Source: Colwellia_A sp047621305
GTDB lineage: Bacteria; Pseudomonadota; Gammaproteobacteria; Enterobacterales; Alteromonadaceae
Reading direction: 5' to 3'
Length of the DNA stretch: 64,000 nucleotides
Assembly: GCA_047621305.1 (NCBI GenBank)
Contig: JBLHNB010000004.1
Coordinates: 1 to 64,000, forward strand
The notes under the pieces are model-generated. The model was not told where the DNA came from and did not search any database. It saw only the letters and a program-made list of their open reading frames with translations. The number at the start of each line of letters is the position of its first letter. Within the stretch, counting starts at the first letter, position 1. Shown in pieces: positions 28,711 through 38,991 of the stretch. The position numbers and the translations under genes are program-made.

Positions 28711-31700
28711 TCGCTTGGTTTACACGTCACCCTGTCGCTGCCAATTTATTAATGATGACACTTTTATTAGGTGGACTATTATCTGCTAATAATATGCGTA
28801 AAGAGATCATTCCTAAGTTACCCGCCAGTGAAGTCAACATAAGTGCTTATTATGAAGGGCGTACAGCGCAACAAATTGACAAAGAGCTCGGACAAAAAAT
28901 TGAGTTGGCACTGCAAGGTATCGCAGGCATTAAGCACATCACATCGACCTCATCACAAAACTCAATAAATATCACGGTTAAGAAAAAACTTGATCATTCG
29001 ATGGAGCGACTACTAGCCGATATAAAATCGAATGTTGAAAATATCTATGATTGGCCACAATTTGCTGAGAAACCTAACATTTCCCGCAATGAAGACAGCT
29101 TCGATGCCTTAATGGTGCAATTATCAGGTGATACCGATAAAGATACTTTAATAAAAGTAGCACACCGCGTAAAACAAGCACTGATGGCCAATCCAGAAAT
29201 TCATAAAATGGATCAATACGGTGCCCATGACTACAGCATTTATATCAATGTAAACCCAGATAAAATGCGACAATTAGGACTAACCTTTGATGAAATATCG
29301 GAAGCAATTTCCCAACAATCAGTACGCAGTAAAAGTGGTTTATTAAAAACCGATAACGGCCAATACCTTATTTATTCAGAGCAACATGCCCAACACCAAC
29401 GCGAGCTTGCTGAGCTTGTCATTAAAGTATCTAACGATGGCAATGTTATTTATTTAGCCGATATTGCTAACATAGATGATGGTTTTGTTGAGCATGACTC
29501 AGACATTCACTTTAATGGCCAACCAACCATCGGCTTTGCTATAAAAATGTCAGCAAAAAGTGATGTTTTAAATATTTCTGCACAGGCTCAGCAGGTCGTT
29601 AAACAGCTCAACAAAACGTTGCCCGACAATTTAGCGTTAACGATATGGTTTGATGCAAGCACCTATGTGCAAGAGCGTTTAGACCTGTTACAAAACAATG
29701 CCTTACAAGGATTTATTCTGGTTTTTATTTTACTTAGTCTATTTTTGCAAATACGGCTCGCGTTCTGGGTAGCTATGGGTTTACCTGTGGCTATTGCCGG
29801 CACATTTATTGTTTTAGGGGAGTTAGGATTTCAATATACGATTAACGAGATCACCACCTTCGGTTTTATTTTAGTACTAGGTATTTTGGTTGATGACGCT
29901 GTAGTTGTTGGTGAAAGTATCTATTCAAGTAAAGAGCAACAAGGAGATGATATAGAAGCGACAATTAATGGCGTACATAAAGTTGCCATAGCAACAATAT
30001 TTGGTGTGCTTACTACCGTTGCGGCTTTACTACCCATGACACAATTTCCATCAGAGACCGGTCGTTTGTTTGCTGGTTTTGCTTGGGTAGTCATTATTGC
30101 CTTATTGTTTTCATTAATAGAGTCTAAGCTCATTTTACCCGCCCATTTACGTCATATTAAGATAAAAAAAATCGACACCGTTAATTCATCAAAAATGAAA
30201 CAAACTTTCTTTAATATTAGGATGATGCCTCAACGGGGTTTAACTTGGTGTAACCATAATATCTATTTGCCCTTATTAAAATTCAGTTTGCGTTATCGTT
30301 ACGCTTGGTTAATGTGCTTTTTTGCGATCAGCTTGTCAGTCATCGGAAGTTTATATCAAGGTAAAATTCGCTCGGTATTATTTCCTGATGTATCCGGTGA
30401 TTTAATTATTTTAACTGTAGAACTTGAAGCCAATTCGCCACTTTCATTGGTGCAACAAGTGATGGATAAAGCGGAAACAGTTAAAAGTGAAATTAACAAA
30501 AAATATCAACAACAATTTAATATCGAAAAAAATGTTATTAACAAGAGTATGACTGTTATGTACGAACAAGGCGTTATTTTAATTTTTGCCGAGCTAATAC
30601 ATAAAAGCAACCGCCCTGATGTAAATATTAAAACCATTGCCCAGCTGTGGCGAACACCACTGAGCACATTGGAGGCGGTTATCAGTGCAGAAGCCATGAC
30701 TTCACTAGAAGGTACCAGTAACGGTACACGTGTTATTTTTCAACACCCTGATCCGAAAATTTTAGATAAGATCGTGAAAAGCGCGCGCAGCTGGCTTAGT
30801 AATCAACAAGGTGTTCGCAATATAAAAGAAGATCAGGCTGATACCATGCCGCAATTGATGTTTACACTGAAGAATGAAGCTCAGTTATTTGGTATCACGC
30901 GTAGAATGCTCGCTGATCAACTTGCCGCTGCCTATGGTGGTTTAGAAGTAGATCGATTTTACCGTGATGAGCAAAGGGTTAAAGTATATTTGAGTTTCCC
31001 ACGCTCCTTACGAGATTCTCGAATGGACTTTAATAAGATGTATATATTTAATGATAAAAATATAGCAATCCCCTTACTTGCTGTTGCAAATATCCACCCC
31101 GACATTGTACAAAACTCTGTTAGCCGTTATGACGGTGCAAATAGTAGAAGTTTACTCATTGATGTTAACAAGGAACAGTCTAGTCCAGAGCAAATTTACC
31201 AAGGGCTGAGCAGTAATTTCTATCAAAAAATCAGTTCACAATACCCACTATTTACGATTAAACGCGCAGGAGAGTTAGAAGAAACCGTAGATACTAAGAG
31301 CGGCTTAGTCACGGCATTTATTATTGCACTTACCGCAATATATATTTTATTAGCGGTGCCACTAAAACGATACGGCCAACCATTACTGATCATGGCAGCA
31401 ATTCCCTTTGGTGTAGTTGGCGCTATTTTTGGGCACTTATGGTTAGGTTTAAGTGTTAGCCTATATTCATGGTTAGGCATATTGACTCTATCTGGCGTTG
31501 TCGTTAATGACAGTTTATTAATAGTAACGGGTTACAATGAGCTAAGAGAAAAATCAAACTCGCAGTTGGCCGCCATTTATGCAGCATGTCAAAATAGATT
31601 TAGAGCCATATTTTTAACCACAATAACCACTTTTGCTGGCTTATACCCATTACTCAGCGAAACGTCTGAACAAGCACAATATTTGATTCCCGCCGCAGCA

Positions 31701-31835
31701 TCAATGGCTTACGGATTGTTGTTTGCAACACTAATCACGTTATTTTTAATTCCAATATTAATTGTGGTCTCCACTGATATTAAGAGGTTTATAACTGAGC
31801 AACAATGGCGCAGTTCACCGGTATTAACGAATTAA
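28707..31835 (+). CDS. RND family efflux pump, inner-membrane subunit
   Basis: This 1042-residue pump has 12 membrane helices and two large periplasmic loops. The N-terminus MIAWFTRHPVAANLLMM and the segments GILVDDAVVVGES (helix 4, with the proton-relay Asp pair) and LSGVVVNDSLLIV are typical of the HAE1-like branch. It probably exports hydrophobic compounds, using the proton gradient. It overlaps the adaptor gene by 4 bases. Substrates are not predictable from sequence. Confidence 0.92.
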   Translation: MIAWFTRHPVAANLLMMTLLLGGLLSANNMRKEIIPKLPASEVNISAYYEGRTAQQIDKELGQKIELALQGIAGIKHITSTSSQNSINITVKKKLDHSMERLLADIKSNVENIYDWPQFAEKPNISRNEDSFDALMVQLSGDTDKDTLIKVAHRVKQALMANPEIHKMDQYGAHDYSIYINVNPDKMRQLGLTFDEISEAISQQSVRSKSGLLKTDNGQYLIYSEQHAQHQRELAELVIKVSNDGNVIYLADIANIDDGFVEHDSDIHFNGQPTIGFAIKMSAKSDVLNISAQAQQVVKQLNKTLPDNLALTIWFDASTYVQERLDLLQNNALQGFILVFILLSLFLQIRLAFWVAMGLPVAIAGTFIVLGELGFQYTINEITTFGFILVLGILVDDAVVVGESIYSSKEQQGDDIEATINGVHKVAIATIFGVLTTVAALLPMTQFPSETGRLFAGFAWVVIIALLFSLIESKLILPAHLRHIKIKKIDTVNSSKMKQTFFNIRMMPQRGLTWCNHNIYLPLLKFSLRYRYAWLMCFFAISLSVIGSLYQGKIRSVLFPDVSGDLIILTVELEANSPLSLVQQVMDKAETVKSEINKKYQQQFNIEKNVINKSMTVMYEQGVILIFAELIHKSNRPDVNIKTIAQLWRTPLSTLEAVISAEAMTSLEGTSNGTRVIFQHPDPKILDKIVKSARSWLSNQQGVRNIKEDQADTMPQLMFTLKNEAQLFGITRRMLADQLAAAYGGLEVDRFYRDEQRVKVYLSFPRSLRDSRMDFNKMYIFNDKNIAIPLLAVANIHPDIVQNSVSRYDGANSRSLLIDVNKEQSSPEQIYQGLSSNFYQKISSQYPLFTIKRAGELEETVDTKSGLVTAFIIALTAIYILLAVPLKRYGQPLLIMAAIPFGVVGAIFGHLWLGLSVSLYSWLGILTLSGVVVNDSLLIVTGYNELREKSNSQLAAIYAACQNRFRAIFLTTITTFAGLYPLLSETSEQAQYLIPAAASMAYGLLFATLITLFLIPILIVVSTDIKRFITEQQWRSSPVLTN

Positions 31836-31882
31836 GCTGGGTTGAGTTGAGTTCAGCTTAATCAATTAAGGAAATGATTAAA

Positions 31883-31916
31883 ATTACCCTATAATTTATT
31901 GCAGATATAGGGTAAT
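31883..31916 (-). terminator. Hairpin between convergent RND and GH18 genes
   Basis: Arms of 11 bases (ATTACCCTATA and its complement) enclose a 12-base loop. On the minus strand the hairpin is followed by TTTAATC, so it best serves the GH18 gene. A second dyad (TTAAGCTG/CAGCTTAA, 31832-31861) lies at the end of the pump gene. Confidence 0.65.
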
Positions 31917-31927
31917 TATCTCATCTA

Positions 31928-32974
31928 TTATTGGCAACGTTTAGGACGTATAACTGAATTTATTGCAGTGAGTAAACTATGTTGTTCGCTTTTATGATCT
32001 GAGGTTACCTCAAATAAAAATACGCCCGCAAGTGAGTTGTCCTGAACATATTGCGTTTTTTTTAGCATGCTCTTTGGTGTTTCAAAGTAGATATTTTTAA
32101 ATTTCTCTTTTTCTAATTCGCCGGCATTATTGTCAAGTAAGGTGACTATATCTCGATAGGCATGATGTTTAATCGCCAGGTTTTTACCGTCTTCAAATTC
32201 AATACCGTAAGCAGGTAAACCAACGAGTAATTTATTTTTCTTAAAGCCTTTTGCTAAAACAAGTTCGATTGATTTTACAAAGGTTTCATAATCTGAGTGA
32301 TAGCCAATTGGAGACTCTGACCAAGCCCCCGTAAAATCAAAGGCCATTAAGTTGATATAGTCACTATAATCTTGTAATTCTGCCAAATATTGCTCTCCAA
32401 GCCAATACCCAGGAGAAATATCGGTAGTTAATAAAGTATCATCGGAAATATTTTTTCTTATCGTCTTTAATAAGTTAACTAGTTGTTGACTCTCTATTGG
32501 ATCGTTCCCACCTTTAGCGTGTATATGTTGATAACTCCAAAATTCCCAGTCAATATCAATGCCATCAAGGTTATGTTGTTTAACATAAGCCAGTAGATTG
32601 TCGGTAAAGTCATTAATTCCCTGTTGCGTTTTAGATAAAGCTATAAAACCTTTACTCGCGTTACCTGCACCACCGACAGATATTATTACCTTTTTGTTTT
32701 TGCTATGAGCAAGGGTAACGAGGGCATCGATAAATTGATCCGCTTGCTCTGATAATATATCGCCGTTATCTTTAGGATAAATAGCAGCAATAACGATATG
32801 AGTAAATTCATTCCAAGGTAAGTTGGCTAACTCTTCAGTACTATGTTTCCAAATAGGGTAAACAACAATAATAGGTTTACAGGTTAATTCCCCTTTAACA
32901 ATATCAGCGGAGGTAGATGTATTTTCGCTACATCCTAGCAAAATTAACATAAAAAATAACAGTCGATATTGCAT
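31928..32974 (-). CDS. Glycoside hydrolase family 18 lipoprotein (chitinase-like)
   Basis: This 348-residue protein has a lipoprotein signal (MLILLGC, Cys 15) and a GH18 barrel. The catalytic signature DGIDIDWE is complete, including the acid/base Glu, and VIISVGGAG matches the other conserved GH18 strand. It should be anchored to a membrane and cut beta-1,4-GlcNAc links in chitin or a related polymer. It has no chitin-binding domain. It is transcribed alone. Confidence 0.88.
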   Translation of the reverse strand: MQYRLLFFMLILLGCSENTSTSADIVKGELTCKPIIVVYPIWKHSTEELANLPWNEFTHIVIAAIYPKDNGDILSEQADQFIDALVTLAHSKNKKVIISVGGAGNASKGFIALSKTQQGINDFTDNLLAYVKQHNLDGIDIDWEFWSYQHIHAKGGNDPIESQQLVNLLKTIRKNISDDTLLTTDISPGYWLGEQYLAELQDYSDYINLMAFDFTGAWSESPIGYHSDYETFVKSIELVLAKGFKKNKLLVGLPAYGIEFEDGKNLAIKHHAYRDIVTLLDNNAGELEKEKFKNIYFETPKSMLKKTQYVQDNSLAGVFLFEVTSDHKSEQHSLLTAINSVIRPKRCQ

Positions 32975-33222
32975 GGTAACATCCTTTGTAAATATGTTTG
33001 TTTATACGGTATCATCAAAATATTTATCTATTTTAATGGTTATTATTGCGAGTAAAATCGGTAATAAACCGAATACAATTTAAGCATTTTTCCGGGAAAA
33101 TTACATTTTATGGCTTTTTTATATTGTAAAAAATCATTACCAAAATACAGTTATTTATCATGGTGTAAAGTGTATATGTCGGGCATAATTATAGTCATAA
33201 TAAAATCGCGATTGGAGATGAA

Positions 33223-33921
33223 ATGGATAGCTTTTCAATGGATAAACACATATTAATCGTTGAAGATGATAAACGCCTCAATCAAATGATGGCTGAAATG
33301 TTGTCGAGCGAAGGTTATCAAATAAGCCAAGTATTTGATGGTTTGTCGGCAATTGATGCCATAAAAAATCAACGCCCCGATATTGTATTATTAGATATGA
33401 TGTTGCCCGGTTGTGATGGTTTAGCGGTATTACGTGGCATTACAGATAAATTTTCCGGTATTATTTTAATGATAACCGCCAAAAAGGATGATTATTTGGA
33501 AGTTTCAGCGCTCAACTTGGGCGTTCATGATTACATCGCTAAACCGGTACGCCCGCATATTTTATTAGCAAGAATAAAAGCACTGTCCCGTCTCAATGAA
33601 AATAATCGTACAGTCACTTCAGCCTTATTAAAAGTACAAGATTTAAAAATAGATATTAATAACCGTTTATTATTCCTTGGTGACGATATAATTGACATCA
33701 CCGATGCTGAATACGAAATAATTCATTACTTTATGTCTAATTCTGGCATTATTTTAAATCGAGAAATGATCCTCAAAGAAATACGAAAAATTGATTATGA
33801 CGGATTAGATCGTTCAATTGATATGAGAATTAGTTCGTTAAGAAAAAAACTCAATGATACTTCTCCTCCCTATAAATATATCAAAACGATTCGTGCTAAA
33901 GGTTATATTTTGCCAAACTAA
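33223..33921 (+). CDS. OmpR family response regulator (RstA-like)
   Basis: This 232-residue regulator has a receiver (LIVEDD, phosphoacceptor in LLDMMLPG, Lys in AKPV) and a C-terminal winged helix (about residues 135-232, ending YIKTIRAKGYIL). The ATG at 33223 has GGAG in good position; a second in-frame ATG follows at 33238. It is followed after 37 bp by its kinase. It resembles RstA by domain type and context only. Confidence 0.9.
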   Translation: MDSFSMDKHILIVEDDKRLNQMMAEMLSSEGYQISQVFDGLSAIDAIKNQRPDIVLLDMMLPGCDGLAVLRGITDKFSGIILMITAKKDDYLEVSALNLGVHDYIAKPVRPHILLARIKALSRLNENNRTVTSALLKVQDLKIDINNRLLFLGDDIIDITDAEYEIIHYFMSNSGIILNREMILKEIRKIDYDGLDRSIDMRISSLRKKLNDTSPPYKYIKTIRAKGYILPN

Positions 33922-33958
33922 GATCCACAATACGCCTAACATTATGGAAAAACAGTAG

Positions 33959-35260
33959 ATGTTCACTCGTTTATTTTTCGGCATATTTCTATCTATCTGC
34001 CTAGCTTTTACTCTAGGTATATTTTTATTAGACAGTATTTATACAGCGGGCGTCAAAAAAGATGAGCTGTTCAATACTCGTGGTATTAAGCAAGTGGTAC
34101 TTGCTGATGTACGCGGCGCTGCTGAAAAAAATGTTAGATTAGATTACTGGTCCCATCGTTTTAGTTATCAATTTTCGTTAAAAAAATTAAGTGATTTACC
34201 TCTTTTTCCGGCACAAAAAATGGAGTTAACCAATAATGATGTTTTGGTGAGTGTGGTTAGCGGTTGGACGGTTGATGATATAAGTCTTTATTACTATGAC
34301 AAAATTTGTGATTGTGTATTAGTAATGGATAAAAATTACGGCTCCCATGGGGACTACCAAACCTATGTGCAAAATTTATTACTCATTGTTATTTCGGTAT
34401 TAGCATTCATCGTATTTTATTATGTGAATAGTCATAAAAAACAGGTGAACAAGTTAGTCAAAGTGCATCAACAATATGGTTTAGGTAAGTTTGAAGCGAG
34501 AGCCGATGTATTAGTTCCTAAACCCTATGCTTTATTGGCACAGAATTTTAATCAGATGACAGATCAAATTGAGTTACTTCAGCAAGAACACAAAAACCTA
34601 ATTAATGGCGTATCTCACGACCTAAAAACGCCAATCGCTCGTATAAGATTCGCTTTAGACTTAACTCATCATTGCCATACGGTTGCTGATTATCAAGCAC
34701 GCTTGCAAGATATGGATCTCGACTTAGATGAATTAGATACCTTGGTTAACGAGTGGCTATTTTATGCCGAATTAAATGGTAAGCCTATGCCTATCATAAA
34801 AGAAAGCGTTAATTTTGCAGAGCTTATTGAGTTAACAGCTAGAAAAATAAAAACGGTGTATCCTGATATTCAACTTCGTTTAAATTTACAGGAAGGCTAT
34901 ATCAAGGCAGAGCCTCGTTTAATTAACCGCGCAATAGAAAACCTGATTGTAAATAGCTTTAAATTCAGTAAAAGCCAAGTATTGATTAGCGTTGAATTTA
35001 CTAACGAGCACATCACTTTTCGCATAGAAGATGATGGTATTGGTGTCGATGATCAGCAGAAAACGCAAATTACTCAGCCTTTTGTTAAGCTCGATGATAG
35101 TCGAAATAGTGCTGGGTTTGGTTTAGGTTTAGCGATTGTAAAGAGTATTTTAGACAAACATTCTGCCGAATTACAAATACAAGCAAGCCCCTTAGGTGGC
35201 GCTTGCTTTAGCCTAATATTACCTGCTGAGTCATTAATCCCTTCAAGAATCACCCACTAA
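33959..35260 (+). CDS. Sensor histidine kinase (RstB-like)
   Basis: This 433-residue kinase has two membrane segments (about 1-25 and 138-158) around a periplasmic sensor with a Cys pair (CDCVLV). A HAMP-like linker, an H-box (GVSHDLKTPIARIRF, His near residue 220) and an ATPase domain (NLIVNSFKFS, EDDGIGV, GFGLGLAIV) follow. It should phosphorylate the upstream regulator. Layout resembles RstB. Its signal is unknown. Confidence 0.9.
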   Translation: MFTRLFFGIFLSICLAFTLGIFLLDSIYTAGVKKDELFNTRGIKQVVLADVRGAAEKNVRLDYWSHRFSYQFSLKKLSDLPLFPAQKMELTNNDVLVSVVSGWTVDDISLYYYDKICDCVLVMDKNYGSHGDYQTYVQNLLLIVISVLAFIVFYYVNSHKKQVNKLVKVHQQYGLGKFEARADVLVPKPYALLAQNFNQMTDQIELLQQEHKNLINGVSHDLKTPIARIRFALDLTHHCHTVADYQARLQDMDLDLDELDTLVNEWLFYAELNGKPMPIIKESVNFAELIELTARKIKTVYPDIQLRLNLQEGYIKAEPRLINRAIENLIVNSFKFSKSQVLISVEFTNEHITFRIEDDGIGVDDQQKTQITQPFVKLDDSRNSAGFGLGLAIVKSILDKHSAELQIQASPLGGACFSLILPAESLIPSRITH

Positions 35261-35306
35261 ATATACTATTGCAATGACTTGCGACTAAGCTTTAAGCTAG
35301 CCATTT

Positions 35307-36290
35307 TTAAATAAACCAGTAATTCAAAAAATATCCGCCAAACATCAAGATTAAAAATAAAATAAATGCCAATAATAAAGGTTTACTTCCCGCTTTTTTT
35401 ATCGTTTCCCAACGTGTTTGCGCGCCGATTGCCGCCATAGCGGTGGCTAATAAAAACTGACTTAATAGATTGAGTGTTTGCGTTAATAATTCTGGCAATA
35501 CTAACATACTGTTAATAGCCGCAGTACCAACAAAACCAAAGACAAACCAAGGTATAGTTATCACTCTTTTTTCTGCCGCTTTGGTTGGTTCAAAGTGACA
35601 CAGCAAGGTGCTTAACATTAAAATAAAGGGAGCGAGTAACATCACGCGGATCAATTTTACCACCACCGCTGTTTGCATAGTTTCATCACTGATACTTTGC
35701 CCTGCTGCTACCGCCTGCGCTACTTCATGTACCGTACTGCCAATATACATACCAAAGTCACTGTCATTCATATCAACAAATTGAAATAACAACGGGTAAA
35801 TAAACATCGCCGTTGTACCAAAAAGAACCACAGTCGCAATAGCAACAGTAACATCTTGTTGACGTGGTTTAAGCATGGATTCAGTCGCTAAAATTGCAGC
35901 AGCCCCACAGATGGCACTACCAACAGAGGTTAGAATGGCAACATCTCGGGGTAATTTAAGCACCTTAATACCAAGGTAAGTACCCACAAAAAAGATGGTT
36001 ATAATAACAATAAAATCAATCACAACTGCTTGCCAGCCCACCGCGATTATTTGTTGAAAGCTTAAGTTAAAACCAAATAAAATGATGCCCAATCTCAGTA
36101 GCTTCTGCTTACAAAAACATGAAAACTTTAACGCTTTTTCGGTCAATGCCTCAGTAGAAAGTTGCCCATAAACAATACCCAATAGAATAGCCAAAGGCAG
36201 TGCACTTAACCCCAAGTTAGCCACTTGTGGTAATTGAGAAATAATCATGGCTAACATTGATATTACCGGCAATACAACAAATGTTGGCAT
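35307..36290 (-). CDS. yeiH: YeiH/UPF0324 family membrane protein
   Basis: This 327-residue protein has about ten membrane helices and matches the YeiH family (TIGR00698), annotated as putative sulfate exporters. Typical segments are LSALPLAILLGIVYG and ILTSVGSAICGAAAI. It is divergent from a YeiE-like LysR gene, as in E. coli, where YeiE has been linked to sulfite. Transport function is not shown from sequence. Confidence 0.87.
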   Translation of the reverse strand: MPTFVVLPVISMLAMIISQLPQVANLGLSALPLAILLGIVYGQLSTEALTEKALKFSCFCKQKLLRLGIILFGFNLSFQQIIAVGWQAVVIDFIVIITIFFVGTYLGIKVLKLPRDVAILTSVGSAICGAAAILATESMLKPRQQDVTVAIATVVLFGTTAMFIYPLLFQFVDMNDSDFGMYIGSTVHEVAQAVAAGQSISDETMQTAVVVKLIRVMLLAPFILMLSTLLCHFEPTKAAEKRVITIPWFVFGFVGTAAINSMLVLPELLTQTLNLLSQFLLATAMAAIGAQTRWETIKKAGSKPLLLAFILFLILMFGGYFLNYWFI

Positions 36291-36353
36291 CGTTTTTAGC
36301 TCTTAAATAAAGTGGAATATATTATAGCTAAATGTTATAAATATAAATAATGG

Positions 36354-36373
36354 ATGTTTTTAATATAAAACAT
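36354..36373. promoter_or_regulatory. AT-rich dyad between yeiH and yeiE
   Basis: ATGTTTT and AAAACAT form a perfect 7-base dyad with a 6-base spacer in the divergent gap. It is a candidate binding site for the LysR protein, but the region is so AT-rich that chance is possible. Confidence 0.3.
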
Positions 36374-36438
36374 TAAATAAACCGAACTATTAATCTTTTG
36401 ACTTTTTTATCTTCTGACCTTTGACACAATGACATCAT

Positions 36439-37308
36439 ATGAGTATTTCAATAAAACGCTTACAATTATTTGAAGCTACCGCGCGACTGGGTAAGTTAAC
36501 GCTAGCCGCAAACGAATTCGCCTTAAGCCAATCAGCAGCGAGTCAAGCGTTGAAAGAATTGGAAGAAACGTTAGGTTATCCATTATTTAATCGTATTGGT
36601 CGCGACTTGGTAATTACTGAAAATGGTTTGCAAGCATTACCCAAAGTGCGTCAAATAGCTGAATTACTCGATAGTTTGCAAAATAATCATACCGACAGTA
36701 TCAGTGGGACTTTGCGAATCGTTGCTAGCGAAACTATTGCCACCTATCTATTACCGACTTTATTAGCTGACTTTATTAAAAAGCACCCTGAAGTACGACC
36801 AGACATTCACATTGGCAATACACAAATGGTCATCAATTGCCTTGATAAGGGAAAAGCCAGCATCGGCCTAATTGAAGGCCCTGCTCTTCATAAAACCTTA
36901 CATATTGAAGCTTGGAAAAAAGATCAATTACAGGTGTTTTGTCACCCCCTTCATGACTTAGCTGCAAAGAAAACAATTTCGTTAGAACAAATCACACAGC
37001 AGCAATGGATAATACGAGAACCAGGTTCAGGTACACGGGCAATATTTGATGCGGCTATTGAACGCACTGAAACTCAAGTTTTATTAGCGATTGAACTCAG
37101 TAGACAAAGTGCCATTAAAGCATCAGTAAAAGCAGGTTTAGGCTTAGGTTGTCTATCAGAGCTAGCCATTGCCGAAGAAATTAAACTCGGCAGTTTAGTT
37201 AAATTATCATCTCCACTTGATTTAACCCGGAGGTTATCAATTGTTACTCGAATGGATACGCAGCATAATTCACTGAACAGCGCTTTTATAAGCCATTTAC
37301 AAAAATAA
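36439..37308 (+). CDS. yeiE: LysR family regulator, YeiE-like
   Basis: This 289-residue LysR protein has an N-terminal HTH (GKLTLAANEFALSQSAASQAL) and a CysB-like effector domain with ASETIATYLLPTLLADF. The similarity to E. coli YeiE and the divergent placement next to yeiH make it the likely regulator of that gene. Its ligand may be sulfite, as reported for YeiE; that is family knowledge, not shown here. Confidence 0.82.
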   Translation: MSISIKRLQLFEATARLGKLTLAANEFALSQSAASQALKELEETLGYPLFNRIGRDLVITENGLQALPKVRQIAELLDSLQNNHTDSISGTLRIVASETIATYLLPTLLADFIKKHPEVRPDIHIGNTQMVINCLDKGKASIGLIEGPALHKTLHIEAWKKDQLQVFCHPLHDLAAKKTISLEQITQQQWIIREPGSGTRAIFDAAIERTETQVLLAIELSRQSAIKASVKAGLGLGCLSELAIAEEIKLGSLVKLSSPLDLTRRLSIVTRMDTQHNSLNSAFISHLQK

Positions 37309-37549
37309 TAATTGGTTCAAAGCATCATCACGCTTTTAGATCAAAGTACTGGAAGCTAAATACCAATGCAGATATGCAACCCAATGTAGGTCGACACGGG
37401 TGCAACGAGGCTCGACATGATCGATGAGGCTTTAATAATACGGTACTAATGTTTGCTAATGCTTTACAAGTACTTTGCGAATCCTTTACTACAGGAAGCT
37501 TTGTCGAGGTAAACCTCGACCCACAAAATAATCTGTATCACTCAACATA
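37309..37549. other. Intergenic stretch with short palindromes
   Basis: No gene is seen between the YeiE-like gene and the efp terminator. A hairpin GTCGAGGT-AA-ACCTCGAC lies at 37502-37519, and related pieces (GTCGAC, GGCTCGAC) lie near 37390-37415. This looks like a degraded REP-type element. Confidence 0.4.
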
Positions 37550-37579
37550 AAAAACTCACTAAAATATCGGTGAGTTTTT
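37550..37579 (-). terminator. efp terminator
   Basis: Perfect 10-base arms AAAAACTCAC and GTGAGTTTTT enclose a 10-base loop 46 bp downstream of efp. The minus-strand arm ends in five U residues. Confidence 0.85.
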
Positions 37580-37624
37580 ATTTAATCTTCAAATAAAATT
37601 TTCTATAGAAAATATTATTTGCTG

Positions 37625-38194
37625 TTATTTACCGGCACGTGACACATATTCACCTGAACGAGTATCTACTTTAACGATTTCACCAATTTGTATAAACAAA
37701 GGAACACGAACAACGGCACCCGTCGATAATGTTGCAGGTTTTCCACCCGTTCCAGCGGTATCACCTTTTAAACCTGGGTCCGTTTCAGTAACCGCAATTT
37801 CAACAAAATTTGGTGTGGAAACGGTAATAGGAGAATTATTCCATAAAGTGATCGTACAAACATCGCCTTCAACTAACCATTTTTCACAATCAGCAACCGC
37901 TTTATCATCGGCAGCGATTTGCTCAAACGTTTCATTATTCATAAAGTGCCAGAATTCGCCATCAGCATAAAGATACGCTAACTCAACTTCCATGACATCA
38001 GCACCTTCAACGGTATCGCCTGACTTAAAAGTCTTTTCAATCACTTTGCCTGAGATGAGTTTACGAATTTTTACGCGATTAAAGGCTTGCCCTTTACCCG
38101 GTTTAACATTTTCATTTTCAAGAATGTTACAAGGTTCGCCATCAAGCATTATTTTAAGCCCAGCTTTGAACTGGTTGGTACTGAAATTAGCCAT
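37625..38194 (-). CDS. efp: Translation elongation factor P
   Basis: This 189-residue factor rescues ribosomes stalled at polyproline. All three beta-barrel domains are present, ending GEYVSRAGK. The modified Lys is in VKPGKGQAF near residue 34; this form is beta-lysylated by EpmA and EpmB. The frame is open to a TTG at 38212, but ATG 38194 gives the standard MANFSTNQFK start. It is divergent from a CPXCG gene and from epmB, whose product works on it. Confidence 0.97.
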   Translation of the reverse strand: MANFSTNQFKAGLKIMLDGEPCNILENENVKPGKGQAFNRVKIRKLISGKVIEKTFKSGDTVEGADVMEVELAYLYADGEFWHFMNNETFEQIAADDKAVADCEKWLVEGDVCTITLWNNSPITVSTPNFVEIAVTETDPGLKGDTAGTGGKPATLSTGAVVRVPLFIQIGEIVKVDTRSGEYVSRAGK

Positions 38195-38518
38195 ATGAAT
38201 TGTGCTCTTCAAAAAAACTGAGATTATAAATGCCGCAGATAATAACCCTTATACGCGACTTTTTCACCGTTTTTTAAAGATTATATGCTTCAGGTTGATG
38301 TTTTTTACCTTTTATTCGGAAATCTATTGTATAGGGATGATTTTGCATACTTTACACCATCCAACTTAAGAAAAAATATGACCATTAAGTTTATTAACAA
38401 CAGTTTAGGTTTATTTTAGTAAAACATGAACGGGCATAAAAAACTGGCTACAATGTTTTATACAACGAAATCTAGCTGTGGGTTAAAAGTCCTGTTTTAT
38501 TAACTTGCTATGCATTGA
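38195..38518. other. Gap upstream of efp, no gene seen
   Basis: This 324-bp stretch separates efp from the CPXCG gene, both on the minus strand. It must hold the efp promoter. I see no open frame and no clear riboregulator. Confidence 0.4.
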
Positions 38519-38716
38519 TTAAAAAGCATCATCTTCACTATACACACGAACATCAAGCTCACCATCGAGACTTTCAGAAATCAAAAAATTTATAGGCCGA
38601 CAACATACTTGGCAATCTTCAATATACTGTTGCTCCACGTCGGCAGAATCAATTAAAACGTTAATTGTCTCACCACAGTAAGGACACCCTATGACTTTCT
38701 TAGCTAATTGATTCAA
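38519..38716 (-). CDS. CPXCG-motif cysteine-rich zinc-binding protein
   Basis: This 65-residue protein has CPYCGE near the N-terminus and CQVCCRP in the middle, four Cys that should bind one zinc. It matches the short CPXCG family. Its role is unknown. It is often found near epmB in this group, as here (275 bp, divergent). Confidence 0.82.
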   Translation of the reverse strand: MNQLAKKVIGCPYCGETINVLIDSADVEQQYIEDCQVCCRPINFLISESLDGELDVRVYSEDDAF

Positions 38717-38991
38717 TTTTTATAATTTCCTAAGGTTGCTTAAATATATAATAACTATGCTCTAGAGCTACCGATAATACCATGTAATTAATTTAGTCAT
38801 TAACTTAGCTTAAGCCACATTATTTTCATGTGATTTATTAAAAGTAGCATGCAAATATAATTAATCATTTACTATTGCTGAATATTTTCAATAAGAACAA
38901 GATAATAAAGCACTATTTTCTATGATAAAATACCTGACATAAATCTAATCAGTACTCTTGATTTTTTAAGAGTAAATAAATTAAAAACAAA

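Noticed and set aside
36354..36373. Strong claim of a YeiE operator
   Set aside because: The dyad is perfect but the gap is extremely AT-rich; chance cannot be excluded, so it is listed only at low confidence.
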